A DNA stretch of 64,000 nt from Sclerodactyla briareus (Eukaryota; Echinodermata; Holothuroidea; Dendrochirotida; Sclerodactylidae), in the NCBI GenBank assembly GCA_026419785.1, contig JAODTK010000888.1, forward strand, positions 310,001 to 374,000, given 5' to 3'. The notes below the pieces were generated by a model. The model did no database searches. It saw nothing but the letters and a program-made list of their open reading frames with translations, and was not told where the DNA came from. Positions 33,876 to 43,380 of the stretch are shown here, in pieces. The first letter of the stretch is position 1; each line of letters begins with the position of its first letter. The translations under genes and the position numbers were made by a program.

Positions 33876-34604
33876 CTGATGTTCAATGTACACCAACTTC
33901 CTGCGTATGTGATACCCGAAAGGGGCTTCAACAAAGTACAAAAGCAGGCATATTAGTTGAGCTGTTTGAGCTGTTTAAACATTCAAGGCATTCCTCCAGT
34001 TCGGAAAAAGAACACTTCACCAAAGAACGATGCACAATATGAACTCAAGCAGTTTGACAGTTGATACAGTCCATGAATTATTATAGCTAGGTTAACATAC
34101 ATTGTACAGACTACATGGAGCCTAGCGAGTAGGAGTAGGACTAGTTTAGTCAAATGGAACAATGCTAAATTGGTACGATACACAAAACTAAATAGTACAC
34201 ACAGGCCTTGACTATGGGCTAGCTAGTTTGGAGCCTAGCCACAGGCCCTAACAAGTTAGTGTTCATTGAACAGAGTAGTCAGCGAGAGTATAATGAAAAT
34301 TGAAAGTGCAAAGAATATCGGCATACATTCCGTATTCTTTTCTGCTTAATTTCTTCGCAGCGACACCTGTTCTCCATATGTGCTCAAAATCCATTCTCGT
34401 AGATCTACTTCGGTCCTCATAAACTTTTCAAAACAAAAATTGTCACCAAAGCGTAGCGAAAAAGGGGTACAATAGATGATACGCGTCGAATTGAAGTACG
34501 CAATATATATAACGTAAATGGGCAGGCGATGATCAGCAGTACAGTACCGCTGTGAAGGTCTTAACGGTAACTATAAGGAGTGATCTTGAGTCAATCACCT
34601 AAGA
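33876..34604. other. No recognised gene
   Basis: Starts with the LINE's presumed 3' UTR. Minus frames at 33983-34183 have no recognisable domain. Confidence 0.4.
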
Positions 34605-35182
34605 AGTAGCAACTATTCTTCACATTTTTTCCTATAATGCAACCCCATTTCAAAATACCGGAATTTGGCAGTATTGTTTATTGGATCATATTCGGCCACA
34701 TGCCACCGTTTGCATCGTTTCCATGGATAATCACTGAGAATGGAATGTTTGAAGTCGGTCACTTTTCACAGTCAAGAATTAGGAGTCATAGGAGTATCGC
34801 GAGTCAACCACTGTGGTGAGTTGTGCAATTTGCTGCTAAAAACATGAACAATAGTTGAAAGCTTGAAAATATGTCCCGAGGAATATGTTCTTTTGGGAAG
34901 TGAATTGAAGAGAAAAATCCATACCCGGGAATTGGTGGCTATTTGCGAAGTTGTGCCAACGAGGTCTGATCAAGATTTTACTAAATTTTGGGTTGTGTTG
35001 TTAAAATGGTAAATTTGCGTTCTCTGGTGACAGGATAGACCATTTCCCAAAAAAAATATCACTCAGTTTGATGAATATTGGACATGTTTACATCAATTAA
35101 TTTGCTGAATGTTACCGCATTGCTAATAATATTGTATCCGACGGATCGAACTCCAGATAACGATCGACTCCGATTAACGCAC
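34605..35182 (+). repeat. Dispersed repeat R4, copy 1
   Basis: Aligns over its whole length with 41576-42172 in the same orientation. Landmarks are TAGCAAC..ATTCTTCACATTTT, ACCGGA(A)TTTGGCAGTAT, TTTGCATCGTTTCC, CTTAGGAGTCATA-type, AAAATCACTCAGTTTGATG, CGCATTGCTAATAATATT and GATAACGATCG. Differences are mostly small indels. No coding capacity. Confidence 0.9.
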
Positions 35183-35185
35183 ATT

Positions 35186-35186
35186 A

Positions 35187-35221
<35 letters not shown>

Positions 35222-35253
35222 TCTATATTATATATCTATATATAGTATATAGA

Positions 35254-35292
<39 letters not shown>

Positions 35293-35298
35293 TAATAA
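35186..35298. repeat. (TA)n microsatellite, left of the Penelope-like element
   Basis: Over 100 bases of nearly pure TA alternation with occasional C or G. Confidence 0.95.
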
Positions 35299-35300
35299 AA

Positions 35301-36955
35301 TTTGGGGTGGTGCTCCCATTACCTGCAGGTCCCACGGCACAGCAATGGCAATAAAATGGCTCCTTCTGTCGCCAACCTCTTCATGGGAAACTTGAAGAGA
35401 AATTCTCTCTGGACAGGCCCTGGGGCCACTTGTGTGGCTCCGTTATATTGATGACATGCTTATGATTGGGACCCACGGGGAAAGAAAAACGGACCTCGTT
35501 CATCGAACAAATAAACGCATTTCACCCATTATCAAATTCACTGCGGAATTTTCAAGCGACAGAGTCCACCTCCTTGACACCACTGTGACGTTGGAAAACG
35601 GGTCACTCAAAACAGACTTGTTCACAAACCAAACGGGAACAAGCACAATTCCTACTCCCCAGCAAGTTGTCACCCACCCCACTGCAAGAAGAACATTCCT
35701 ACAGTCAAGCTCTTCGCCTGAAACGCATTTGCTCCTCAGATGCTGATTTCGAGTCCAGTGCCAACGCCACTCTTCCCCCAAAAAACATCTCCAAAAGAGG
35801 CAGTAGTATTTCCGGAGTTCCATGAAAAGCCATTGAAAAGGCAGAAAGACTCCTGGCGAATTGAAACTCTGACGTACAAAAACTCGTCAATCCAACTCCA
35901 GAGTACAACTCGTCTGTGAATACCATTCTGCCCTCCCACATTAGCCCCTCTCATTCACAAGCATTGCCCATCCGTCAAAGTAGGAACGCCTAAATCCCGT
36001 GTATCCCGGAACCCCCGGTTGGTTGCCTACAGCAGGACTCGGAATCTGCGTGACATTCTAGTCAACGCCAATTTTCGGAGCAAGCCGAGCGGCAAACAAA
36101 CACCGGCGGCGGCCGACCATGCCCCATCCAACTGCAAACGGCACACTTGTGCGATCGCACACTTTGGTTTTCAAAGTGTTCCAGACATCCCGCATATTTC
36201 CGATTAACGGTATTGATTTGCTTCTCGAGAACCTGGTCAGCACCTAATTTCCTGTACCCTCTTCGGGATTCATAATCGGGAAACAAAAACCACCCTGAGG
36301 GAGCGAATAATGACCCCACACCGGTCCTCCCTCCACCCAAAAATTGAGCATCCGGTTGCTAATGCTGTCAACTGGTCATCACCCATTGAACACCTGAGAG
36401 TGATTGGCATCGCCCTGCCCAATTGTTCCCCTAATCCCGCAAACGAAAGAAATACTGGGAATTGAACCTGAAAACGCTACACCATTTGGTCTGAACATTC
36501 GGAACGACGACCTACCATCACAAAAGAGATACTGGTAACCACTCTCACCCCCTCCCTATTTTGACTATTGTCAATACCAAGGCGCAAATTGGCCTCTTAG
36601 TATAATCCTGTTTGAGATTATCTCCTGTCAATCACGGAGGCGCAATTGGCCCTCTCCCCGGATAATCCCCAAAGGGCTTATCCCCCCCTTGTCAATCATC
36701 GAAACCCTAATTTAGCCTCACCCCACCATTGTTTCTAGGCCAATAAAGTCTCAGCCGTCTTCTCTCTCTTCGAGTTATCACCTTCTGTGGTCACTGCAAC
36801 GACGAAGGACTATTATATTGGTCCCAAACTCTGCATCCAAACATATGCGTCCTGTTACTCACATTTTTCCTAGCTCATCGCTATTTTCGCATTCTCATTC
36901 GAGATCCAGCCTATCATTTACGTAGCATTGTTGTTTTTACAGTTTTTTTGCCTCT
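35301..36955 (+). mobile_element. Penelope-like element (RT plus GIY-YIG endonuclease), 5'-truncated and broken
   Basis: Penelope-like elements code for a reverse transcriptase related to telomerase and a C-terminal GIY-YIG nuclease. RT motifs appear at about 35320-35400 (NKMAPSVANLFMG) and 35432-35500 (WLRYIDDMLMIGTHGE, catalytic YIDD), then IKFTAEFS and LLDTTVTLENGSLKTDLF, all typical of the family. After frameshifts come ALRLKRICSSDADF and a Cys/His segment near 36135. LISCTLFGIH at about 36241 looks like the GIY strand, and ETKTTLRERI near 36280 and NLKTLHHL near 36465 give the rest of the nuclease. An AATAAA lies at 36742. The N terminus of the RT is missing. The element runs between two (TA)n tracts, which fits the TA-rich target preference reported for EN-containing members. 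Minus-strand frames over it are shadows. Confidence 0.9.
36569..36735 (+). repeat. 57-64-bp triplicated segment in the Penelope 3' region
   Basis: TGTCAAT starts units at 36569, 36626 and 36690. The first two continue AAGGCGCAAATTGGCC or GAGGCGCAATTGGCCC and an ATAATCC...GGTTATC-like part. The third is shorter and more diverged. Confidence 0.7.
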
Positions 36956-36959
36956 TGTC

Positions 36960-36965
36960 TATATC

Positions 36966-37008
<43 letters not shown>

Positions 37009-37101
37009 ATAGATTATAAAATAAATATCTATATACTATATATATATAATATATATATATTAGAGATATATACTATAATATATATATATATAGAATACTA
37101 T

Positions 37102-37137
<36 letters not shown>

Positions 37138-37150
37138 GATATATATTATA
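36960..37150. repeat. (TA)n microsatellite, right of the Penelope-like element
   Basis: About 190 bases of TA with scattered C/G. Open frames of Tyr/Ile here are artefacts. Confidence 0.95.
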
Positions 37151-38144
37151 GCCGCGGTTGTGATTACAGGATCAGGGTCAAATGTACAACATTTTGACCG
37201 TGTGGAGTCGGAGTACAGCCAATCCGGAATCCATCCGAGCCGCGTTGCATTGAATCTTCAATGCAAAATCCTATTAGCTTCCATGTACGAGACCGGGCCT
37301 GAGAGGTCCTCCACACTGCATTTCGAAACCTCACCCACACTTGTGTCCACTGACACCGGCCCACTGTGGACCCCCACCCCTCTCAGGATGTACGCTCATC
37401 CATGTCTTCGTTAGAAGAGGGGGGGGGGAACGGGGGCCAAGCCCCACCACCAATCGAAGACCCCCCAATTTTTTTTTTCAATTTTCCACTTAACGACAAC
37501 AAACCATTTGGCATCTATGCGGCTCTCTCTTTCCCATTGCTAGTCAGATTGCTCGAATTCCTCTGACAGGCCATTTTTTGGTCAATATCCAAAAATGTGT
37601 GCAAAAATTTTGCGCAGTAGTTAACCCGTTATATATATACACGATTTTTTTTTACACATTTTGGAGTTTGCGGGCAGGTTTCTTCAGATATAGGAGACAT
37701 TGGCATTATGGGGGGGGGGGGGGGGGGGTAGGAGGGGTAGATCCATCTCAAACAACATTTGTCACGTACTGTTGTTCCCGCGGTCCTCCTTCCCAGTCAA
37801 TGTGGAATAGTTCAATTGTTTGGTCAATATACAACCCAACATAGGCGGTGGGGTACAAGGGGGGAGGGCACTAGCTAGCCTCCCAGTTCGGGAAAAAACA
37901 GTGGCAGAATGACGAAAAACCCCTCCCAGAAATATGGACCCCCATACGCCTATGGGGGGATATCATAGATGATATCACAGCAAGGCGCAAAAAAATTGCG
38001 GCTTCTTGCGCAGTAGAGTAGTACCCGTGGTTTTGTTGTCTGCTTCTAATACAAACGAATAACATTCAGATTCGGGCAAATTATTATTTTTATTTTTCCT
38101 TTTTTTTTATTTTTATAGATTATTGCAATTGTGATCTGTGCTAC
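37151..38144. other. No recognised gene; G19 run at 37710-37728
   Basis: Short frames only. Purine homopolymers near 37417-37425 and 37710-37728. Confidence 0.4.
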
Positions 38145-38640
38145 ATGAGCTCCTGGGTTACATGCTATGGCCAGCTGAAGGAATGGCCATTAAGAGGAGG
38201 GAGCGTAGACACCATCTCAACTTCATACCATATTACCAAGACAGTTGATTCATTCGTCCAAAAGGAGGGAGCCAAAAGGATAAAAAAATTGAGACCGAAA
38301 TACAGGCAGAAAATGATCAAAATTCAGACAAAGGGAAATCCTCGGGAATTGATTACGAAAATAACCCGCGGACACGGCGGGCGGGGGGGCGAGAAAAAAA
38401 CGCTACATGACCGATTCGAGAAAAAGAAACGCCCCCCACGCCCGCCCGCCCGCCGCCCGCGTGCGCATGGAAAACCGGCTCCATTGAATGAACATAACGA
38501 TGAGCGATTTAGATCGGGCCCGCCCAGCCCGCACGCGTGCATGGAAAACGCGGGAAACGGCTCCATGAAAAAACGATGAGCGATTTAAGCCGCCCCCGCC
38601 GGCCAGCCCGCGTGCATGAAAACGCTGCTTTTTAAGCATG
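38145..38640 (+). repeat. GC-rich element, unit B copy 2, with extra 5' open part
   Basis: From 38330 it matches unit B (GGGAAATCCTCGGGAATTGAT, CGCTACATGACCGATTCGAG, then three (CCCG)n-GTGCATGGAAAACG blocks with AACGATGAGCGATTT spacers of about 60-bp period). The segment 38145-38330 is not in the other copies that I can see. It is open on the plus strand with a basic translation (GAKRIKKLRPKYRQKMIKIQ), which may be element coding sequence. Function unknown. Confidence 0.6.
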
Positions 38641-38735
38641 CGTTTCCATGACGCGGGCGGGCGGGCGAGCGGACGGGCGGCGGGCGTTTTGGAAGGACTG
38701 GTATTCATGCACGCGGGCGGGCGGGCGGGCGTTTT
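38590..38735. other. Large palindrome with G-quadruplex-capable arm
   Basis: GCCAGCCCGCGTGCATGAAAACG on the left mirrors CGTTTCCATGACGCGGGCGGGC on the right, around TTTTTAAGCATG near 38630-38645. On the right arm, GGG runs at 38715, 38719, 38723 and 38727 with single-base loops form a canonical quadruplex motif. Confidence 0.8.
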
Positions 38736-39190
38736 CGAGTCACGCACCTCTCCTCACTTTTATTGTGTATATGCGCTTATATAAGAACCGATGTTGACTA
38801 CTATTATTAATAGGTTATGATTATTATTGTTATTATTGTTATTGTTGTGTGTCGTTGTTGTCGTTGTCATTGCGTGTTGTGTTGTTGGTTGGTCGGTCGT
38901 TGTTGTCGTTGTCGTCGTTGTTGTCGTTGTCGTTGTCAGTCGCTGGTGTTGTTGTTATTGTCGTTGTTGTCGTTGTCGTTGTTTTCGTTGCCGTTGTTGT
39001 CAAACACTGACGCATACTAGTTAAAACCTAAACACCGGTGTTTATTTTCTTGAAAACCATTGTTATGAATGTCAACGATACGGCCCACCATTAAAACTTC
39101 ACAAGTGATAGGTTTGGAGATAATTAGCAATACTTGACATATCATGGTTTTAAACATGTGTAAATATGTGTTCAAATAGGTGTCCTGCCG
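38640..39190 (+). repeat. GC-rich element, arm A copy 2
   Basis: Reverse complement of 1160-1625, including two (GGGC)n blocks, CGAGTCACGCACCTCTC, a triplet microsatellite, ATTAAAACTTCACA, ATACTTGACATATCATG and TAAATATGTGTTCAAATAGG. Confidence 0.8.
38817..39005. repeat. (TTR/TCG)n triplet microsatellite
   Basis: Mixed TTA, TTG and TCG triplets over about 190 bases. In the inverted copy at 1380-1470 the place is taken by AAT-type triplets. The poly-Val/Leu/Ile/Cys frames here are artefacts. Confidence 0.92.
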
Positions 39191-39545
39191 TTGATTGAAT
39201 ATAGACCCACAATCTGTATAAAATCTCATCCCTAGGTGGGAACAGTTATGAATGTGTTTTGGAACATTATTTGCAAACCTAAAAATTGTTCCTCTACTCT
39301 CCATTATCCGGCCAAGCCGGTAAGATTGCAGGGAAATCCCCGGGAATTGATTGCGAAATACCAAGCGGACACGCGTTCGGGCGGAAAAAAAAAAAATCGC
39401 TACATGACCGTTTCGAGAAAACGCCCCGCCCGGGCTGCCGCCAGCCCGCCGTCCCGCGTGCATGGAAACGGCTCCATTGAAAATAACGATGAGCGATTTT
39501 AAACGCCCGCCCGGCCGCGAGTGCATGGAAACGCGGCTTCTGTCA
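39160..39545 (+). repeat. GC-rich element, unit B copy 3
   Basis: Direct match to 1-375. Contains CCGGCCAAGCCGG (39308-39320), a short palindrome, then GTAAGATTGCAGGGAAATCC and two (CCCG)n blocks. Together with arm A at 38640-39190 it forms one continuous element end. The minus frame 39526-39017 runs through both and is not considered a gene. Confidence 0.8.
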
Positions 39546-41575
39546 CACGGAAACTGGCTACTACCCCGCTGTTAACTGTTATTTTGCTTTTGCTCATGGG
39601 TCGCCCTTGCATTGATGCTGAATTAACAGATTATGGTACCGTTACTGTGGGTACATCAGGGTGTTTTGTTTTGTACTGTCTAATTCGGAATCACGCGAGT
39701 CGCTATGAAATAAACTAAGGAGAAGTTTTAAAAAATTGCAAAAAGAAAAAAAAATCTGAAAAATGAAAATGACGAAATGTGGGTTTTTGTGTAGGGGGTG
39801 GGGGGAGGGGTTCTTTGGTCGGAGGCGGGAGCTCAGCACCCCCAGTATAAAAATCGTTCACAGGGGCCTGATGCTGCATTATACTCGCCGAGTTTGGGAT
39901 CTCTGTTATTGCCCTTGGAACACCTAGTCGGGAGGCAAATTCGTTGGGCCTCCAGGTGTCATGGACCAAAAATTAAAATCCAGTCTTTCAGTGAAATCTT
40001 TGGTGTTAGGGCAAGACGTGAAGCTTGAAAAGCCACAAGGTCTCTTGTTTACCTCATTAAGACTCGAGACGGCCTTAGAAAGAAAGCCAATGGGGGTTCA
40101 TGAAATCACTGAATAGGTGGTCTGACGGTTCCGCGTTATCTGAGATTAAGAACCAAGCTCCGTGTCTTTTGTGCTTCAAGTCTTTGTGATGCCCTCCCAC
40201 ATGTCATATTATAGTGTGGACCGCTCACTGCTGGGCTGGGACGGCCGAATATGACTTTACTCCGCCGCATCCTCGGTTACCACTCCGATGGAGTATCAAT
40301 GTCTGGCTAGGCCCAGGGCCGGTCGCTTGCCAGGAGGAGGAGACTTCAGGCAGGGTGGCCAGGAGTGAGTGAGTGCAATGAGTCGAATTAATACACGAGT
40401 ACATTTTGCGTAATTTACCACTGGGGATTACCGATATGACCAGAGCGTAGCCAGCCTCGAGTCAAGGGGGGCGCCAGAACAATTTTTTCCCGATTGGAGT
40501 AGGCCCTATTTTTTCTTTTCCAGGATTTTTCCTCTGCGCAGGCCCAGAAGTGATCGAGGGGAGGGCACACCTCTAACTTATGAGGCGTTCACCGTTCACC
40601 AATACCTTCAATGCTATTTGGGGCCCACTCATATTGGCGCGCTTCTCCAATTAATCCCAGCGTTACTGGATTTTTTGGTTGTTCACTGAAAGTTCTCCTC
40701 AGTTTTTTCCACTTCCTCCGCCTTCTCTTCCCGTTTTTTTACCTCTCTATTTCGGTAGGGCGACCATCCCCTCCATGCCCCCAAAACCTACATAGAATAA
40801 GCGTTGCATTACTTGTTTGAGGTCGTTTATTAACGTAACGTTGTAAAAATATACTAGAACATGTCCTAAAAGAGAAGTCGTGTTGTAAAAATAATTGCGT
40901 CATGTCGCAATCGCGCGTTCTGATGTGTTGTGTCCTGGATCCCTACGTTGTCCAAGCGGGAAGTTTCCGGAGAGTGAGAGGGCGCTTATTGCACTGGTTG
41001 ATTTTTCACCAATCCCAATTAAGAAATTCGTGATCACCATTAGTACACCGGGGGAATCACTCGTCTTCATCCTTTTCTGTTTTTGCAATGTGAAACTTCA
41101 GTATCATTCCCAACTTCTTCATTACTTACACTGTTTTTGGCGATTTTCAGTCTCTTTTCTGCCAGTCAACGGTGGTTGGATGGATGGAACAATCTGGGAA
41201 TCCTGCGCTATGTCCAAATTTCACTTCGGCGTGTTAAAGTATCCACTGGCAACGCTAATACTCTACTGAACTTGTGAAGGAGAGCTACGAAGTGCCTGTC
41301 GGTTTTGGCCTCTTGACTTAAATTAGGCTACTCTGAGAAGTGGAAGGACTAGATAGAGTGCGGGAGTAAGTCTTGGAAAATGAAGCCGCAAATACTGACA
41401 TTTTAACTATCGAATCAGTATCCCATCCGTTATCACTATCAGGGAAGCCTAGCCTGCGCTCGCGGGCTTTCCTAGGCCTACCTTACTCAAAGCCTGCGTT
41501 CACAACTGCGAGGCCTAGGCCCTAAGCTGTTTTTTAGGCGAGTATATGAGTTGGATCTTTGATCAATCCACCTCC
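39546..41575. other. No recognised gene
   Basis: A hydrophobic stretch (LLTVILLLLMGRPCIDAELT) is open at 39560-39718 on the plus strand, but without a preceding in-frame ATG. The plus frame at 40895-41269 (124 codons) has no recognised domain. No repeat family is evident. Confidence 0.35.
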
Positions 41576-42172
41576 ACGTAGCAACATTCTTCACATTTTC
41601 TTTATACTGGAACCCCATTCAAATACCGGATTTGGCAGTATGTTATTGATCATATCCGGTTCCACATCCCACAGTTTGCAATTGCATCGTTTCCGTGGAC
41701 TAATCCCCGGAGAATAGAATGTTTGAAATGGTCCACTTTTCAGCAGCTCAGCACTTAGGAGTCATAAAGTTATCGCGATCATCCCGTTTGGTGATTGTGC
41801 AAGTTTGCTGCTGCTAAACATGAACAATCCGTTGACACTTGAAACAGATGTCCGATGAAATTTTTGTTCTTTTTGGAAGGGAATTGATTAAAAAATCCGA
41901 AAAATATTCCATATACCCGTTTTTTGGTGGCTATTTGAAAGAAAGTGTGGTCACCAGTCTGATCCAGATTTACCACATTTCGTGTAAAATGGTCAATTGG
42001 CGTTCACGGGTGACAGGATTGACAAATTTTGTCTCCCAAAAAAAAATCACTCAGTTTGATGAATATTGGGTACACATTGTTTACATTCAATTCATTGCGT
42101 GGCTGTACGCATTGCTAATAATATTTTTTCCGCCCTGATCGACTCCCGATAACGATCGTCTCCCGATAACCT
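41576..42172 (+). repeat. Dispersed repeat R4, copy 2
   Basis: See copy 1 at 34605-35182. Same orientation and limits, with indel differences throughout. Confidence 0.9.
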
Positions 42173-42590
42173 ACTATCCTAAGCGACCAACTTTCTGTTT
42201 CAACTCCAACCTCCCAGTTTCTGACTCCAGTCAGAATCCTCACTAATGCCTTCACCATTCAGTTGTTGTCTGTTTACGCTTGGGACTCTAAGATATAATA
42301 ATCATCGATTTCTGTATTAATGTCCTGCATGTGCTCTATAAATAATAGGATCGCCAAATTAAGCTGCGTGGCAACACTTTGATTCAACCCAAAAAACTAT
42401 GTTTCCAAACACAGACAGGCTGGGGAAAAAACAGGGGGGTGATTTTTCCCCAATTCGTACGGTCAAAATTGGTTTGTAGTATCAAACTTCATACCTAAGA
42501 AAATTTAAATTGTAGGGATTGGAAGTTCGGGAATGATGTTGTGAAGGTTATAGAGGGCTGTGTAGTCGGAAGGAGAAGTTGGAGGCAAAG

Positions 42591-42608
42591 GGTGACGATT
42601 TCGTCACC
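42591..42608. other. Hairpin GGTGACG-CGTCACC, copy 1
   Basis: GGTGACGATTTCGTCACC, 7-bp perfect arms with a 4-base loop, in the first unit of the duplication. Confidence 0.85.
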
Positions 42609-43310
42609 TTCAATGGGAAGTGTGCTACAGTACAATTTCTTCTGATACGTGACTAGTCAAGCATGAACGTTCGTTTCGTGCTGCTGAGTAACTGTTATAA
42701 CGCCTGCTCACAACTCAAGGGCCAGCTAGGCGTTATTTAGGCTAGCGCGAGTGGCAAACTTCTGTTTCAACTTTCAGTTTATGAACAAAGCTTGGCATCT
42801 CAATTAATATACCATAAGACCAATTATGGTAGTTAAGGAATTAAGGAAAGGTTCAGAACTCATCATTCCCGTTATTGGTATTTGGCAGGTGAGAATTACC
42901 AAACATGCATGCGGAAATCAGTCAGAAATCTTTACTTTAGCACAAGTTCACGTTGATCAGACATTCACAGTTGTTGTTTGCGTGGCCACTCTCAAGTTCT
43001 GGATATGAATAATCATGCAGATTTTCTAAAGTAATGTCTCGCATGTGCCCAAAATGAATATCGGATCGCCAAAATGCGGCCCTAGCGGCAACTTATGTTT
43101 ACAAAAACTATGTTTCAAAACAAGACAAGTTGGGAAAAAACAAGTGGTGATTTTCACCAATATTACGGTCAAAATTTAGCTGTAAGTATTAAATTCATAC
43201 TTAATGAAATTTTTAACAGTGTAGTTGTTAGAATTAGAATGTTTTGAATATTTAGGTTTTGAAGGTTATAGAGTTGGGCGTGTAATCGGGAGTGAGAAGT
43301 TGGAGCATGA

Positions 43311-43329
43311 GGTGACGGTTTTCGTCACC
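43311..43329. other. Hairpin GGTGACG-CGTCACC, copy 2
   Basis: GGTGACGGTTTTCGTCACC. The arms are unchanged from copy 1 while the loop differs in sequence and length. Confidence 0.85.
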
Positions 43330-43380
43330 TTCAAGGGAAAGTGTGCTACGTAAAATTTCTTCTGATACGTGAATAGGGAA

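Larger units (their letters stand above)
42190..43380 (+). repeat. Tandem duplication (two unequal units) with conserved hairpin
   Basis: 42190-42657 and 42757-43378 share AACTT(T)CTGTTTCAACT, CAGTTGTTGT.TG, ATGTC..GCATGTGC, GGATCGCCAAA, AACTATGTTTC, GGGAAAAAACA, ACGGTCAAAATT, GAAGGTTATAGAG and AATTTCTTCTGATACGTGA. The second unit has about 150 extra bases in its 5' half. Confidence 0.88.

Noticed and set aside
33983..34020. GEVFFFRTGGM as the missing CBX first exon on the minus strand
   Set aside because: The similarity to the chromodomain start is only a few residues and no suitable splice donor was seen.
34550..34585. Sequence resembling part of large-subunit rRNA (GGTAACTATAAGG)
   Set aside because: Only a short, imperfect resemblance with no flanking rRNA similarity.
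35500..35954. Minus-strand open frames of 72-107 codons
   Set aside because: They lie antisense to the clear YIDD reverse transcriptase and simply shadow it.
36928..37197. Tyr/Ile-rich 89-codon frame
   Set aside because: It is the translation of a (TA)n microsatellite.
38403..38747. 114-codon Arg/Pro/Gly-rich minus frame
   Set aside because: It is produced by the (CCCG)n blocks and shows no independent evidence of coding.
38817..39024. Poly-hydrophobic frames that could suggest a membrane protein
   Set aside because: They are translations of TTG/TCG triplets.
39017..39526. 169-codon minus frame, the longest in the window
   Set aside because: It runs through two GC-rich repeat modules, and its reading frame depends on CCCG periodicity. 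No domain.
39521..39718. Secreted or Ig-like protein start (LLTVILLLLMGRPC)
   Set aside because: No in-frame ATG before the hydrophobic run, it begins within a repeat, and there is no downstream domain.
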